7,293 bases of DNA from Planctomycetaceae bacterium UBA4732 (GCA_002404095.1 DHJA01000292.1:20567-27859), one strand, 5' to 3'. Positions 1 to 5,357 are shown, counted from the first letter of the stretch. Numbers and translations are program-made. The notes: generated from the letters alone by a model not told the origin.

Positions 1-503
1 TGATTGACGACTTCGGCCGGCAGCGCGTCGACGCCCGTGAGTTGCTCAACCGCTGGATCGTCCCGCTGGAACGGCGGATTGACTACCTGACCCTGCAATC
101 GGGCCAACGCATCCAGGCGCCGTTTCGCCCCATGCTCATTTTCTCCACCAACTTGGACCCCGATTCCCTGATGGATCCGGCCTTTCTGCGTCGCATGGGC
201 TATCGCTTGTACATGGGCGCGCCGACGCCGGAGCAGTATGCCGCGGCCTTCGAGCGTTGTGCCGCCCGTTCGGACTTCGCCGTCCCGCCGGGCCTCGTCG
301 CGCGCCTGCTGGACCGCTCCCGGGCCGAGGAGCGCGAGCTTCAGTACTCCCAACCGCACGAGTTCATCCAACGCGCCCGCGACATCTGTCAGTACCTGTG
401 CCGGCCGGTGGCGTTGAGTGAAGAAGTCCTCGACCTGGCCTGGAATAGTTATTTCGGCGCGGCCGGCAGTTTTTCCGACGATTTTGGGGTCGCGCACTCC
501 TGA
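1..503 (+). CDS. AAA-type ATPase, C-terminal part (gene starts before the window)
   Basis: The frame is open from the left edge (first full codon at base 3) to TGA at 501-503, giving 166 visible residues. The visible part begins in the Walker B region (IDDFGRQR, residues 1-8). A sensor-1-like stretch follows (FSTNLDP), then DPAFLRRMGYR, whose paired arginines sit where AAA arginine-finger or sensor-2 residues are found. The tail is a helical lid domain. The Walker A motif must lie upstream of the window. The family is an ATP-driven remodelling or gating ATPase, probably cytoplasmic; its substrate cannot be told from this fragment. The IDDFGRQ/FSTNLDP pairing resembles AAA proteins annotated only as 'AAA family ATPase'. 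No terminator is visible just after the stop. I am sure of the ATPase class and unsure of any specific role. Confidence 0.85.
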   Translation, partial: IDDFGRQRVDARELLNRWIVPLERRIDYLTLQSGQRIQAPFRPMLIFSTNLDPDSLMDPAFLRRMGYRLYMGAPTPEQYAAAFERCAARSDFAVPPGLVARLLDRSRAEERELQYSQPHEFIQRARDICQYLCRPVALSEEVLDLAWNSYFGAAGSFSDDFGVAHS

Positions 504-916
504 ATGGGGTTCAGGGGGTCGCTGAGTTCGACAACTGATCCACACTTTCCCCAAGTCCATTTCCATACCGAAAATGCCGTTGTGGGGTGCTTGCTGGCTT
601 TGCAACGCAATTCCCCCAAACGAGCGAATTTCGTTGCAGGTGAGGGAACATCGTTGCAGGGCGGTGGTCACGGAGTCGCGGCGATGGAATCGCGGTAGGC
701 GACCGTGAGAGTGTCCAGTTCAGCGATTGGCTCGGCAGCGGGTGTTGCGGACATGATGTCGGCGATTCGCGCCAGGACGGTCCGGAAACGGCAGCACGTC
801 CGGCTTGCGCTTAAGACGACGAAGATTCCGATAAGGCCGGCCCCGCACGAGCAAGCCTTCCCCGCCCCTGGCAGGCCACACTGGCGACGTGGGGCGGCTC
901 GTGCAATCATTCCCAT
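504..916. other. Intergenic stretch without a convincing gene
   Basis: These 413 bases hold no gene I can support. A 10-bp direct repeat (tcgttgcagg) occurs at 631-640 and 651-660 with a 20-bp period, and an inverted partial copy (tgcaacg) lies at 601-607; its role is unknown. On the minus strand, 668 to about 870 shows protein-like stretches split between two frames, which may be a decayed gene end (see findings). No clear sigma-70 promoter for the downstream SRAP gene could be recognised. Confidence 0.5.
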
Positions 917-1615
917 ATGTGCGGACGCTTCTACCTCTTCTCAACCGGCGCGGTTGTTGCCGATCTGTTCGATCTTGCCGGCGCTCCCGACCTGGCCGCT
1001 CGTTTCAACATCGCCCCTTCCCAACCCGTCGCCGTCGTGCGTCTCAGCGAACACGGCCGGGAACTTGTCCCGCTGCGCTGGGGACTCATCCCTTCATGGG
1101 CGAAGGACGCCAAGTTCGCACCTATCAACGCCCGCTCTGAGACGGCGGCCGACAAGCCGACATTCCGCCACGCGATGCGAAAGCGGCGATGCCTTGTCCC
1201 CGCCGACGGGTTCTATGAATGGATGCGCCGGGGGAAGGCGAAGCAGCCGTTCTGCTTCCGTCTCCACGACGACCAGCCGTTCGCCTTCGCCGGGCTATGG
1301 GAGCGATGGGAAGGACCGGCCGGCCCCGTCGAGACGTGCTGCATCCTCACCACCGAGGCGAATGAGCTGGTGCGACCCGTCCACGACAGGATGCCGGTCA
1401 TGCTGGAACGCCAGTATTTCGGGCAATGGCTTGATTCGACGGAACAGGACGCCGAGGCGCTGACCTGGATGCTACGGCCCTACCGGGCGGATGCGATGCG
1501 GGCTTATTCGGTGGGGTCGCTGGTCAACAGCCCGAAGAATGACGACGCCCAGTGTTTGGAGCCGGTCCCGCGCCCAGTTGAACATTGCCTTGCCAGTGCC
1601 AATGCGTCAAACTAG
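917..1615 (+). CDS. SRAP-domain protein (HMCES/YedK family), abasic-site DNA-protein crosslinking enzyme
   Basis: This is a complete 232-residue SRAP protein, the usual length for the family. SRAP proteins bind abasic sites in single-stranded DNA and form a stable thiazolidine crosslink through Cys2 after Met1 is removed, shielding the lesion; older annotation calls them SOS-associated peptidases. The catalytic set is all visible: MCGRF at 1-5 with Cys2, Asn71 in NARSET, Glu101 in ADGFYEW, and His156 in HDRMPV. These correspond to E. coli YedK Cys2, Asn75, Glu105 and His160. Other family blocks are NIAPSQ (31-36), WGLIPSWAKD (55-64) and ILTTEAN (143-149). The start is fixed by Cys2 having to follow Met1; no good Shine-Dalgarno precedes it. 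It ends at TAG (1613-1615), right after the normal C-terminal block VGSLVNSPKNDD, so TAG acts as an ordinary stop here. No LexA-type operator was recognised upstream. The next gene starts 61 bases downstream. Confidence 0.95.
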   Translation: MCGRFYLFSTGAVVADLFDLAGAPDLAARFNIAPSQPVAVVRLSEHGRELVPLRWGLIPSWAKDAKFAPINARSETAADKPTFRHAMRKRRCLVPADGFYEWMRRGKAKQPFCFRLHDDQPFAFAGLWERWEGPAGPVETCCILTTEANELVRPVHDRMPVMLERQYFGQWLDSTEQDAEALTWMLRPYRADAMRAYSVGSLVNSPKNDDAQCLEPVPRPVEHCLASANASN

Positions 1616-1676
1616 ATTAGCAGCCGAACCGTGCCGAGGTTTTCTTGGTCCGGCCGCTGCACAGGCAGAGCGCCGC

Positions 1677-2342
1677 ATGACTGCGATTTTCAATAATGGC
1701 GTTTACGACTTTGCCGAGGCAGCCCGCTTCACTGGCCTTAAGCGATCCCGCGTCCGGGAGTGGTTTAGGATTCGCAATGCCGGTCCTACCAGGCGGGCGA
1801 TGTTCGTCAGCTCCTACGCCCCTGTCGACGGAAAGTTCGCCATCAGCTTTCTCGACATGATTGATGTATTCGTCGCCGGTCAGCTCCGGGATCATGGCGT
1901 AACGCTCCAGCATTTACGTAAGGTCTACCAGAGTATGCGCGTCGGCCTAAATACAGAGCATCCGTTTTCACATCGGGAGCTTCTCAGCGACGGGAAAAAA
2001 GTTTTCATGCGTTGGGAAGATGAACAAGGCCGGCATTTGCTGGAGGAAGCTCTCACGCGACAACGGGCATTCCCGGAACTGCTGCTTCCATTCCTCAAGC
2101 GAATTGACTACGACGAAGCCAGCCGTTTGGCAAAGCGTTGGAGGATCGCCGAATAGGTAGTACTCGATCCTACCATTTGCTTCGGCCAGCCGATTGTCGA
2201 GCCGGTGGGCATACCGACAGCCCTTCTAGCGTCCGTTTACACAGCCAACGATGACAACGCCGCGGCCGTGGCAGAATGGTACAACGTGGAAGAGGCTCAC
2301 GTAATTGCTGCCGTGGAGTTTGAACGCGGGCTAGCCGCATGA
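1677..2342 (+). pseudogene. DUF433 / HTH antitoxin (VapB45-like), interrupted by one in-frame TAG
   Basis: The ATG at 1677 opens 159 codons to TAG at 2154-2156. The same frame then continues without interruption to TGA at 2340-2342, a total of 221 residue positions with the amber at position 160. The N-terminus has a MerR-like helix-turn-helix (about residues 10-30: YDFAEAARFTGLKRSRVREW). The C-terminus after the amber is a recognisable DUF433 domain (VVLDPTICFGQPIVEP, then GIPTALLASVY and VEEAHVIAAVEFE). This is the layout of VapB45-type antitoxins, which neutralise a PIN-like RNase and usually repress their own operon. The toxin frame follows with an ATGA overlap. Without readthrough, the product loses DUF433, which is probably the toxin-binding part. 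Starts further upstream in this frame only read antisense-like sequence inside the SRAP gene. A weak purine stretch (ggcagag) precedes the ATG. Alternatives to a pseudogene are amber readthrough or a sequencing error. Confidence 0.8.
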
Positions 2343-2749
2343 GGTTCTTCTTTGACCGATGCGTTCCGTTTACCCTGGCGCGCATGATTCGGGAGTAGGA
2401 AGGCCCTCGCGGCCACCAGATTTCCCACCATGACGAAGGCCGCCGCTTCCGGCGCGACACACCTGACGCCGAATGGATCGAGGCGCTTGCAGAAGACGGG
2501 CGCCCGCGTTGGATAATCATTAGTGGCGACGGCCGCATTCTGACAAACAGAATCAACCGTCAAGCACTTAGCGACGCCAAATTGGCCTTCTTCTGCTTAT
2601 CGCATCAATGGATGAACATGAAACTCCACGACCAAGCATGGCGTTTCGTGAAAGCCTGGGCCGGTATTGTTAAGGCGGCAAATCCGGACTCGTGTTCAGT
2701 CTACGAGCAGTCAGCTGGCGCCTCTCTGCATTTAATCCTAAAATCCTGA
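2339..2749 (+). pseudogene. PIN-like toxin (VapC45-like), interrupted by one in-frame TAG
   Basis: The ATG at 2339 overlaps the antitoxin TGA (ATGA), the classic coupled arrangement of TA operons. The frame runs 19 codons to TAG at 2396-2398, then stays open to TGA at 2747-2749, giving 136 residue positions with amber at 20. This matches the usual VapC45 PIN-like toxin length. Family features are visible on both sides of the stop: MRFFFDRCVP at the start with the first acidic residue Asp6; TPDAEWI (Asp43, Glu45); WIIISGDGRIL (Asp64); and a Trp-rich helical end (HQWMNM, QAWRFVKAWAGIV). PIN-fold toxins are metal-dependent RNases that block translation. No in-frame ATG restart follows the amber before MNMK near the C-terminal third, so without readthrough only a 19-residue peptide is made. 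Apart from the single stop the frame shows no indels, which suggests recent inactivation, readthrough or a base error. Confidence 0.8.
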
Positions 2750-2865
2750 CCCCTCAGACGGATGCCTTAACCGCGTAGCAGCGCGAGAGGCAAGTAGCAC
2801 AGCCGCTCCTACCAACCTCGCATCACCGGCCAGCTCTCGGCTATCCTCAATCCGTCCCAGCCTTC

Positions 2866-2900
2866 AAGGGGGCGAGCACCATTCGCTCGCCCCCTTTTCC
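2866..2900 (+). terminator. Strong intrinsic terminator after the toxin-antitoxin locus
   Basis: A perfect 12-bp stem (2866-2877 aagggggcgagc pairs with 2885-2896) closes a 7-base loop (2878-2884) and is followed by a T-rich run (TTTTCCTTCC). The T-run is on the plus strand, so it ends transcription coming from the TA region. It lies 117 bases past the toxin stop and 21 bases before the next start codon. Confidence 0.85.
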
Positions 2901-2920
2901 TTCCGTCAGCATCCACGACC

Positions 2921-3229
2921 ATGATGACCATCGATAGCATCCGCGCACGGGCCGCGCGTCTACAGCAGCTGAATCTCGGCCTTGCGGAAGAGGTCGCACG
3001 GTGGAAGGCCGCGGAGTCGCCGTTGCTCGACGCCGAGCGGCAAGCCTACCTCCAGTGCATTCAAGACGGGATCGCGGGCCTTGACGCGGCGTGGCACGCG
3101 CTGACGACTGCCGTGGCGCGGATGCAGAAGGACGCCGTGCCGCGGATGGAGAAGGACGCCGCGGCGAGAAGGGGGGATTCGCAGACGAGCCTTCAATCGC
3201 TGGGAGCCAATCGGGGGCCAAGAGGGTAG
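2921..3229 (+). CDS. Small helical hypothetical protein
   Basis: This is a 102-residue frame with ATGATG at 2921-2926; either Met could be the start. No Shine-Dalgarno is visible in the 20 bases between the upstream terminator and the start, so the message may be leaderless or the gene may be a remnant. Residues 1-70 read as a soluble amphipathic helical protein (IDSIRARAARLQQLNLGLAEEV, then LLDAERQAYLQCIQDGIAGLDAAWHA), suggesting a short coiled coil. The tail (about 66-81) contains a duplicated unit RMQKDAVP/RMEKDAAA from a 24-bp tandem repeat. The last 20 residues look like random sequence and follow a run of six G, so a frameshift there is possible. I do not recognise a family and infer no function. 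Confidence 0.5.
   Translation: MMTIDSIRARAARLQQLNLGLAEEVARWKAAESPLLDAERQAYLQCIQDGIAGLDAAWHALTTAVARMQKDAVPRMEKDAAARRGDSQTSLQSLGANRGPRG
3119..3166 (+). repeat. Two tandem copies of a 24-bp unit inside a small gene
   Basis: Units at 3119-3142 and 3143-3166 begin cggatgcagaaggacgccg and cggatggagaaggacgccg and differ at only a few bases. The unit length is a multiple of three, so the reading frame is kept and an octapeptide is duplicated. The number of copies could vary between strains. Confidence 0.8.
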
Positions 3230-3539
3230 ACGGCAGTGGGCAACTACAGACGTTGGCAGACTCAGGGACTCGCCGCAAGTCCTACAGGGGAAACAACCAC
3301 GGACAGCAGTAGAATATGGCGGAATCGGTACGCCGGTTGTCAACCGGAAGGGTGCGGGTGCGAATCCCGTGCGGGCCGCGGGAAGAAGAACCAGAACGCC
3401 CTGAGCAGCTGGGGCCGCTTGATTTCCCACGATGGATAGACGATAATACCAATGAGGGAAGAAACCGGCGCACGGCGGCCCGGCAATGGGCGAACCGCCG
3501 CCACCCGAGTCCCTTGGGCCAGGATAGCATCCCCCGGAT
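3230..3539. other. Intergenic stretch holding a tRNA-like sequence
   Basis: No protein gene is supported in these 310 bases. Open frames on both strands here have composition unlike coding sequence. The only recognisable item is the tRNA-like element at 3316-3377. The part from 3465 to 3542 is rich in short GC palindromes (for example ggcggccc with gggcgaaccgcc) that I cannot assign to a named structure. Confidence 0.5.
3316..3377 (+). other. Degenerate tRNA-like element with a GTC (Asp-type) anticodon loop
   Basis: A D-arm-like hairpin is present (ggcg 3318-3321 with cgcc 3331-3334, loop gaatcggta containing the invariant-type GG). Next comes an anticodon-like hairpin (ccgg/ccgg around ttgtcaa, with GTC at 3339-3341 flanked by T33-like and A37/A38-like bases). 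A T-arm-like hairpin follows (gcggg 3354-3358, loop tgcgaat, cccgt 3366-3370). The order and spacing match a tRNA from the D-arm onward. Against a working tRNA: the D and anticodon stems overlap by two bases, the T-loop reads TGC rather than TTC, the acceptor strands (gtagaat and gcgggcc) do not pair, and there is no CCA. It is best read as a tRNA remnant, such as one left by an integration event, or a chance mimic. Confidence 0.3.
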
Positions 3540-3866
3540 TTAATCGCCGGGACGCGCGATAAGCGTCGCCAACCGAGGCGGCCTTCCTGGTCTGGACAGC
3601 CGGCGATCTTCCTGAGCCTCTGCTCCTCTTGCGAGGACAGGGGCTTTTTCATTTCGCGACGGCTCTTCACGCTTCTCTTCGTGACGGCGCGGGGAGTCGG
3701 CGCCCTCCTCCCCTTCGTGATGGTGATGCTCCTTCTTGTGAGCAGCCGGTTCCGGCTGTTCCGCCACGGGGTCGGGCGGCGGTACGCATCCCACCAGAAG
3801 GCAGGCAACGGCCATCAAGGTCACAAAGCTCAAGGAGCGGAAGGAACGTTCTCGCCGCGATCCCAT
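3540..3866 (-). CDS. Small His/Glu-rich lipoprotein
   Basis: This 108-residue protein starts at ATG 3866 (minus strand) with a strong Shine-Dalgarno GGAGG (3876-3880) nine bases upstream. The N-terminus is a lipoprotein signal: basic start (RRERSFRS), hydrophobic run (LSFVTLMAVACLL) and lipobox LVGC at residues 24-27, so Cys27 would be lipid-modified. The mature part opens with a proline-rich linker (VPPPDPVAEQPEP), then a His/Glu patch (HKKEHHHHEGEE, about residues 43-54), then a highly charged tail. The His cluster could bind divalent metal, but this is inference. It is the second gene after a membrane protein on the same strand (69 bases between them), which suggests a small envelope operon. 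The last third overlaps a plus-strand terminator-like hairpin, and another minus frame there also looks protein-like, so the C-terminus is less certain than the N-terminus. Confidence 0.65.
   Translation of the reverse strand: MGSRRERSFRSLSFVTLMAVACLLVGCVPPPDPVAEQPEPAAHKKEHHHHEGEEGADSPRRHEEKREEPSRNEKAPVLARGAEAQEDRRLSRPGRPPRLATLIARPGD
3616..3649 (+). terminator. Terminator-like hairpin on the plus strand
   Basis: gcctctgctcctc (3616-3628) pairs with gaggacaggggc (3633-3644) using one G-T wobble and one bulged base. The loop is ttgc and five T follow (3645-3649). It points to the right, antisense to the lipoprotein gene. No clear plus-strand gene precedes it, so it may be fortuitous or may stop transcription from the tRNA-like region before it runs into the opposing genes. 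Confidence 0.4.
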
Positions 3867-3935
3867 GATTCTTATCCTCCAGGCGGTAATAGGCTCTGCT
3901 CAGAGCAAAGCCCATGCCGTTGAGTACGCGGCCCG

Positions 3936-4121
3936 CTACCATCCGAACGGAATCACCTGGAAAATGAGAAGGATGATAAGAATCAGGACTAGCAAGCTGA
4001 CGAGAGAAGGCCCACCCCAGCCGTGCCGAGGTGCGTAGCGGCCCCCACGCCCTTCGCCGACTGCCGGCAGGACGAAATAGATCAGAACGATGACCAGGAC
4101 CAACAGGCCGATGATGCCCAT
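3936..4121 (-). CDS. Small membrane protein with two transmembrane segments
   Basis: This is a 61-residue protein on the minus strand. The ATG at 4121 is chosen because AGGTGG (4128-4133) lies six bases upstream; a GTG twelve codons earlier has no such site. Residues 2-20 (GIIGLLVLVIVLIYFVLPA) form one hydrophobic span. A short polar Gly/Arg loop follows (GEGRGGRYAPRHGWGG), and residues 38-58 (LVSLLVLILIILLIFQVIP) form a second span. It is therefore a helical hairpin in the membrane, loosely like other tiny two-span bacterial proteins; I assign no family. It ends at TAG (3938-3936), another gene here using TAG as a normal stop. It precedes the lipoprotein gene on the same strand, and a cloverleaf-like palindrome lies about 50 bases upstream of its start, in what would be its leader or promoter region. 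Confidence 0.65.
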   Translation of the reverse strand: MGIIGLLVLVIVLIYFVLPAVGEGRGGRYAPRHGWGGPSLVSLLVLILIILLIFQVIPFGW

Positions 4122-4169
4122 GACAAACCACCTTTTTGTTGTTATTGCGTCCAGCACGATGGTTATCCT

Positions 4170-4231
4170 GGCGAGCGGCGGGGCTTGTCCCCGCCGGGTT
4201 CGACCCGCCGGGATAAACCCGGCGGCTCGCC
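4170..4231. repeat. Cloverleaf-like palindromic element (7-bp closing stem, three hairpins)
   Basis: An outer 7-bp stem (ggcgagc 4170-4176 with gctcgcc 4225-4231) encloses three consecutive hairpins: ggcgggg/ccccgcc (4177-4183, 4189-4195) with loop cttgt; gggt/accc (4196-4199, 4203-4206) with loop tcg; and gccggg/cccggc (4207-4212, 4218-4223) with loop ataaa. Only one base (4224) is unpaired outside the loops. Such dense pairing in 62 bases is not expected by chance, even in GC-rich DNA. It is not a tRNA: there is no anticodon-type loop and no CCA. The likely explanation is a dispersed REP-like palindrome. A regulatory RNA structure in the leader of the minus-strand membrane gene is an alternative. 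Confidence 0.8.
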
Positions 4232-4546
4232 TGATCGCGCACTATTCTCTTTCGACCGTTAGACGGACTTTCAGTGTAAGAAATGGCGAAACCTGACGGA
4301 GTTGTGGTGTACGGCCCTTCGTTGAAGGGATTGCGGAAGTTGTGCCGGTCGGACCATCGCCCCTGTTGTCGGCGGCATGATATAACCGTCTTTCACCGCG
4401 CCCGGTCGAGCAACGTAACGAGCCGGGCCTGCCGGCGCCTCAAGTCGATCCATCCCCTGACTCGATGTTGCTAAGAGAGCCGTTTCCGAACAACGTAAAC
4501 AAGGCTTCGACCGGCCGAGAATTTAGGCAAGCAACGGAGATAGGTG
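4232..4546. other. Intergenic stretch upstream of the secreted-protein gene
   Basis: No gene is supported here. The short open frames on both strands have no ribosome binding site and no recognisable motifs. It should hold the promoters for the leftward membrane/lipoprotein pair and the rightward secreted-protein gene, but I could not identify a -35/-10 pair with proper spacing. The rightward gene's Shine-Dalgarno (GGAG, 4536-4539) lies at its right end. Confidence 0.5.
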
Positions 4547-5104
4547 ATGGCAAAAGTATACTTATGGCGTCTGCCTAGCTGGGCTTCCCTTTTCGTGTGT
4601 CTGATCACGGCCGCCGTTGCCGCCGCGGACGAGGCCGCCCCAGTCGCCGCGCAGGTGACTCCGCTCCTTTCGTTCGATCAGCTGGCGCGCATGAGTTGGC
4701 CAGAATTGGAGCGCATGTACCGCGAGGCCGATGCCGGCGCGATCCCACAGGGATACACGACCGGCAAAGCCATTTACAGCCCGTGCAGTCCATTCGCCGG
4801 CCTGCACTCACGAGTAACAGGCGCGCTTTGGCACGGCAAGGTCTTCGACAACGCCGATTGCTCGCTGGTGAACCAATGGTCCGGCTTTCGGGCGATTCAC
4901 GCCCACGTCAACTATGGATCGAGTTGTTTAGATGGCAAGACTTCCATCGTGATGGATTACGGCGAAACGTCGTTGGTATGGGCCGACGTCCGCGACGAGG
5001 TGCGCGAGGTCGCTCCCGGTCTGTACCTGGGCCGGATGTATCGCCGTAAGAAATGCGGGCTGGAGTTCCAGTTTTTCTTCGCGCTGCAAGCATGTTGCCG
5101 GTAA
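4547..5104 (+). CDS. Secreted protein of unassigned function
   Basis: This is a 185-residue protein. ATG 4547 is chosen over the GTG at 4544 because GGAG (4536-4539) then sits seven bases upstream. A Sec signal peptide is clear: short basic region, hydrophobic core (WASLFVCLITAAV) and an AAA|D cleavage site near residue 27. The mature domain (about 158 residues) has motif-like blocks: SWPELERMYREADAGAIPQGY (51-70), GALWHGKVF (92-100), NQWSG (109-113), SIVMDYGETSLVWADVRDE (133-151) and PGLYLGRMYR (157-166). The W-x-G-K-x-F followed later by a conserved acidic/aromatic block is loosely reminiscent of GXWXG/DUF4334-type small lipocalin-like domains, but I would not assign it. The mature part has several cysteines (80, 105, 127 and a C-terminal pair), so disulfides are possible. 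I recall similar proteins from planctomycetes; this is memory, not a search. Confidence 0.85.
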   Translation: MAKVYLWRLPSWASLFVCLITAAVAAADEAAPVAAQVTPLLSFDQLARMSWPELERMYREADAGAIPQGYTTGKAIYSPCSPFAGLHSRVTGALWHGKVFDNADCSLVNQWSGFRAIHAHVNYGSSCLDGKTSIVMDYGETSLVWADVRDEVREVAPGLYLGRMYRRKKCGLEFQFFFALQACCR

Positions 5105-5110
5105 GTTCCC

Positions 5111-5246
5111 CCCGGACTCAGGAGTACCTTCGCCCGGGGCTTTACTACAGTCGCCCGAAGGGGCTCCAAGACCGAACCAGTCAGCGTCCGGAGTCCGGAG
5201 GGCGATTGTAATAAAGCCCCGGGCGAAGTGTACTCACGAGTCCGGG
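5111..5246. repeat. Large imperfect inverted repeat (arms 46 and 47 bp)
   Basis: The left arm 5111-5156 (starts cccggactcaggagtac, ends tacagtcgccc) is nearly the exact reverse complement of the right arm 5200-5246 (starts gggcgattgtaataaag, ends cgagtccggg). There are four mismatches and one single-base gap over about 46 bp, and the spacer is 43 bases. Inside the spacer, tccgga occurs twice (5187-5192 and 5194-5199). No open reading frame or target-site duplication is evident. It follows the secreted-protein stop by six bases, so as RNA it would form a long hairpin at the 3' end of that message. It could be a miniature inverted-repeat element or a dispersed palindromic unit. No T-run follows directly, so it is not a standard terminator. 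Confidence 0.85.
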
Positions 5247-5250
5247 TGCG

Positions 5251-5267
5251 AGGGCGCCTGCCCTTTT
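5251..5267 (+). terminator. Possible weak intrinsic terminator
   Basis: A 5-bp stem (agggc 5251-5255 with gccct 5260-5264) with loop gcct is followed by TTT and CC. It lies just past the large inverted repeat and before the ABC-F gene, so it could end transcription from the secreted-protein gene. The stem is short and the T-run poor. Confidence 0.3.
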
Positions 5268-5357
5268 CCTCCGCGTCGTCCGACGATACGATAAACATTA
5301 GCATGCCGAGATCGGCGAACATTCGCACAACTATTGTTTCCGAGGACCGTACTTCCG

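Noticed and set aside
504..698. 64-codon frame directly after the AAA ATPase stop
   Set aside because: It has no ribosome binding site, no recognisable motif, and a composition unlike coding sequence.
705..1463. A 252-codon plus-strand open frame
   Set aside because: It overlaps the SRAP gene in another frame and is Ser/Arg/Pro-rich, a typical shadow in GC-rich DNA; the SRAP frame has all active-site motifs.
1491..1676. Upstream extension of the antitoxin start into the SRAP gene
   Set aside because: The added residues come from SRAP coding sequence read in another frame, and the family begins at the HTH soon after the ATG at 1677.
1677..2749. Genome-wide reassignment of TAG to an amino acid
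   Set aside because: The SRAP gene and the small membrane protein gene both end at TAG at their natural C-termini, so TAG serves as a normal stop here.
2960..3808. A 282-codon minus-strand open frame
   Set aside because: It runs antisense to the small gene, the tRNA-like element and part of the lipoprotein gene, has a repetitive low-complexity region from the 24-bp repeat, and shows no motif or ribosome binding site. A short part (KKPLSSQEEQRLRKIAG) looks protein-like but is not enough.
4170..4231. Functional tRNA gene
   Set aside because: The middle arm has a 3-base loop with no anticodon, there is no T-loop consensus at the right place, and no CCA.
5111..5246. CRISPR array or simple terminator
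   Set aside because: It is one inverted pair, not repeated direct units with spacers, and no T-run follows the hairpin directly.
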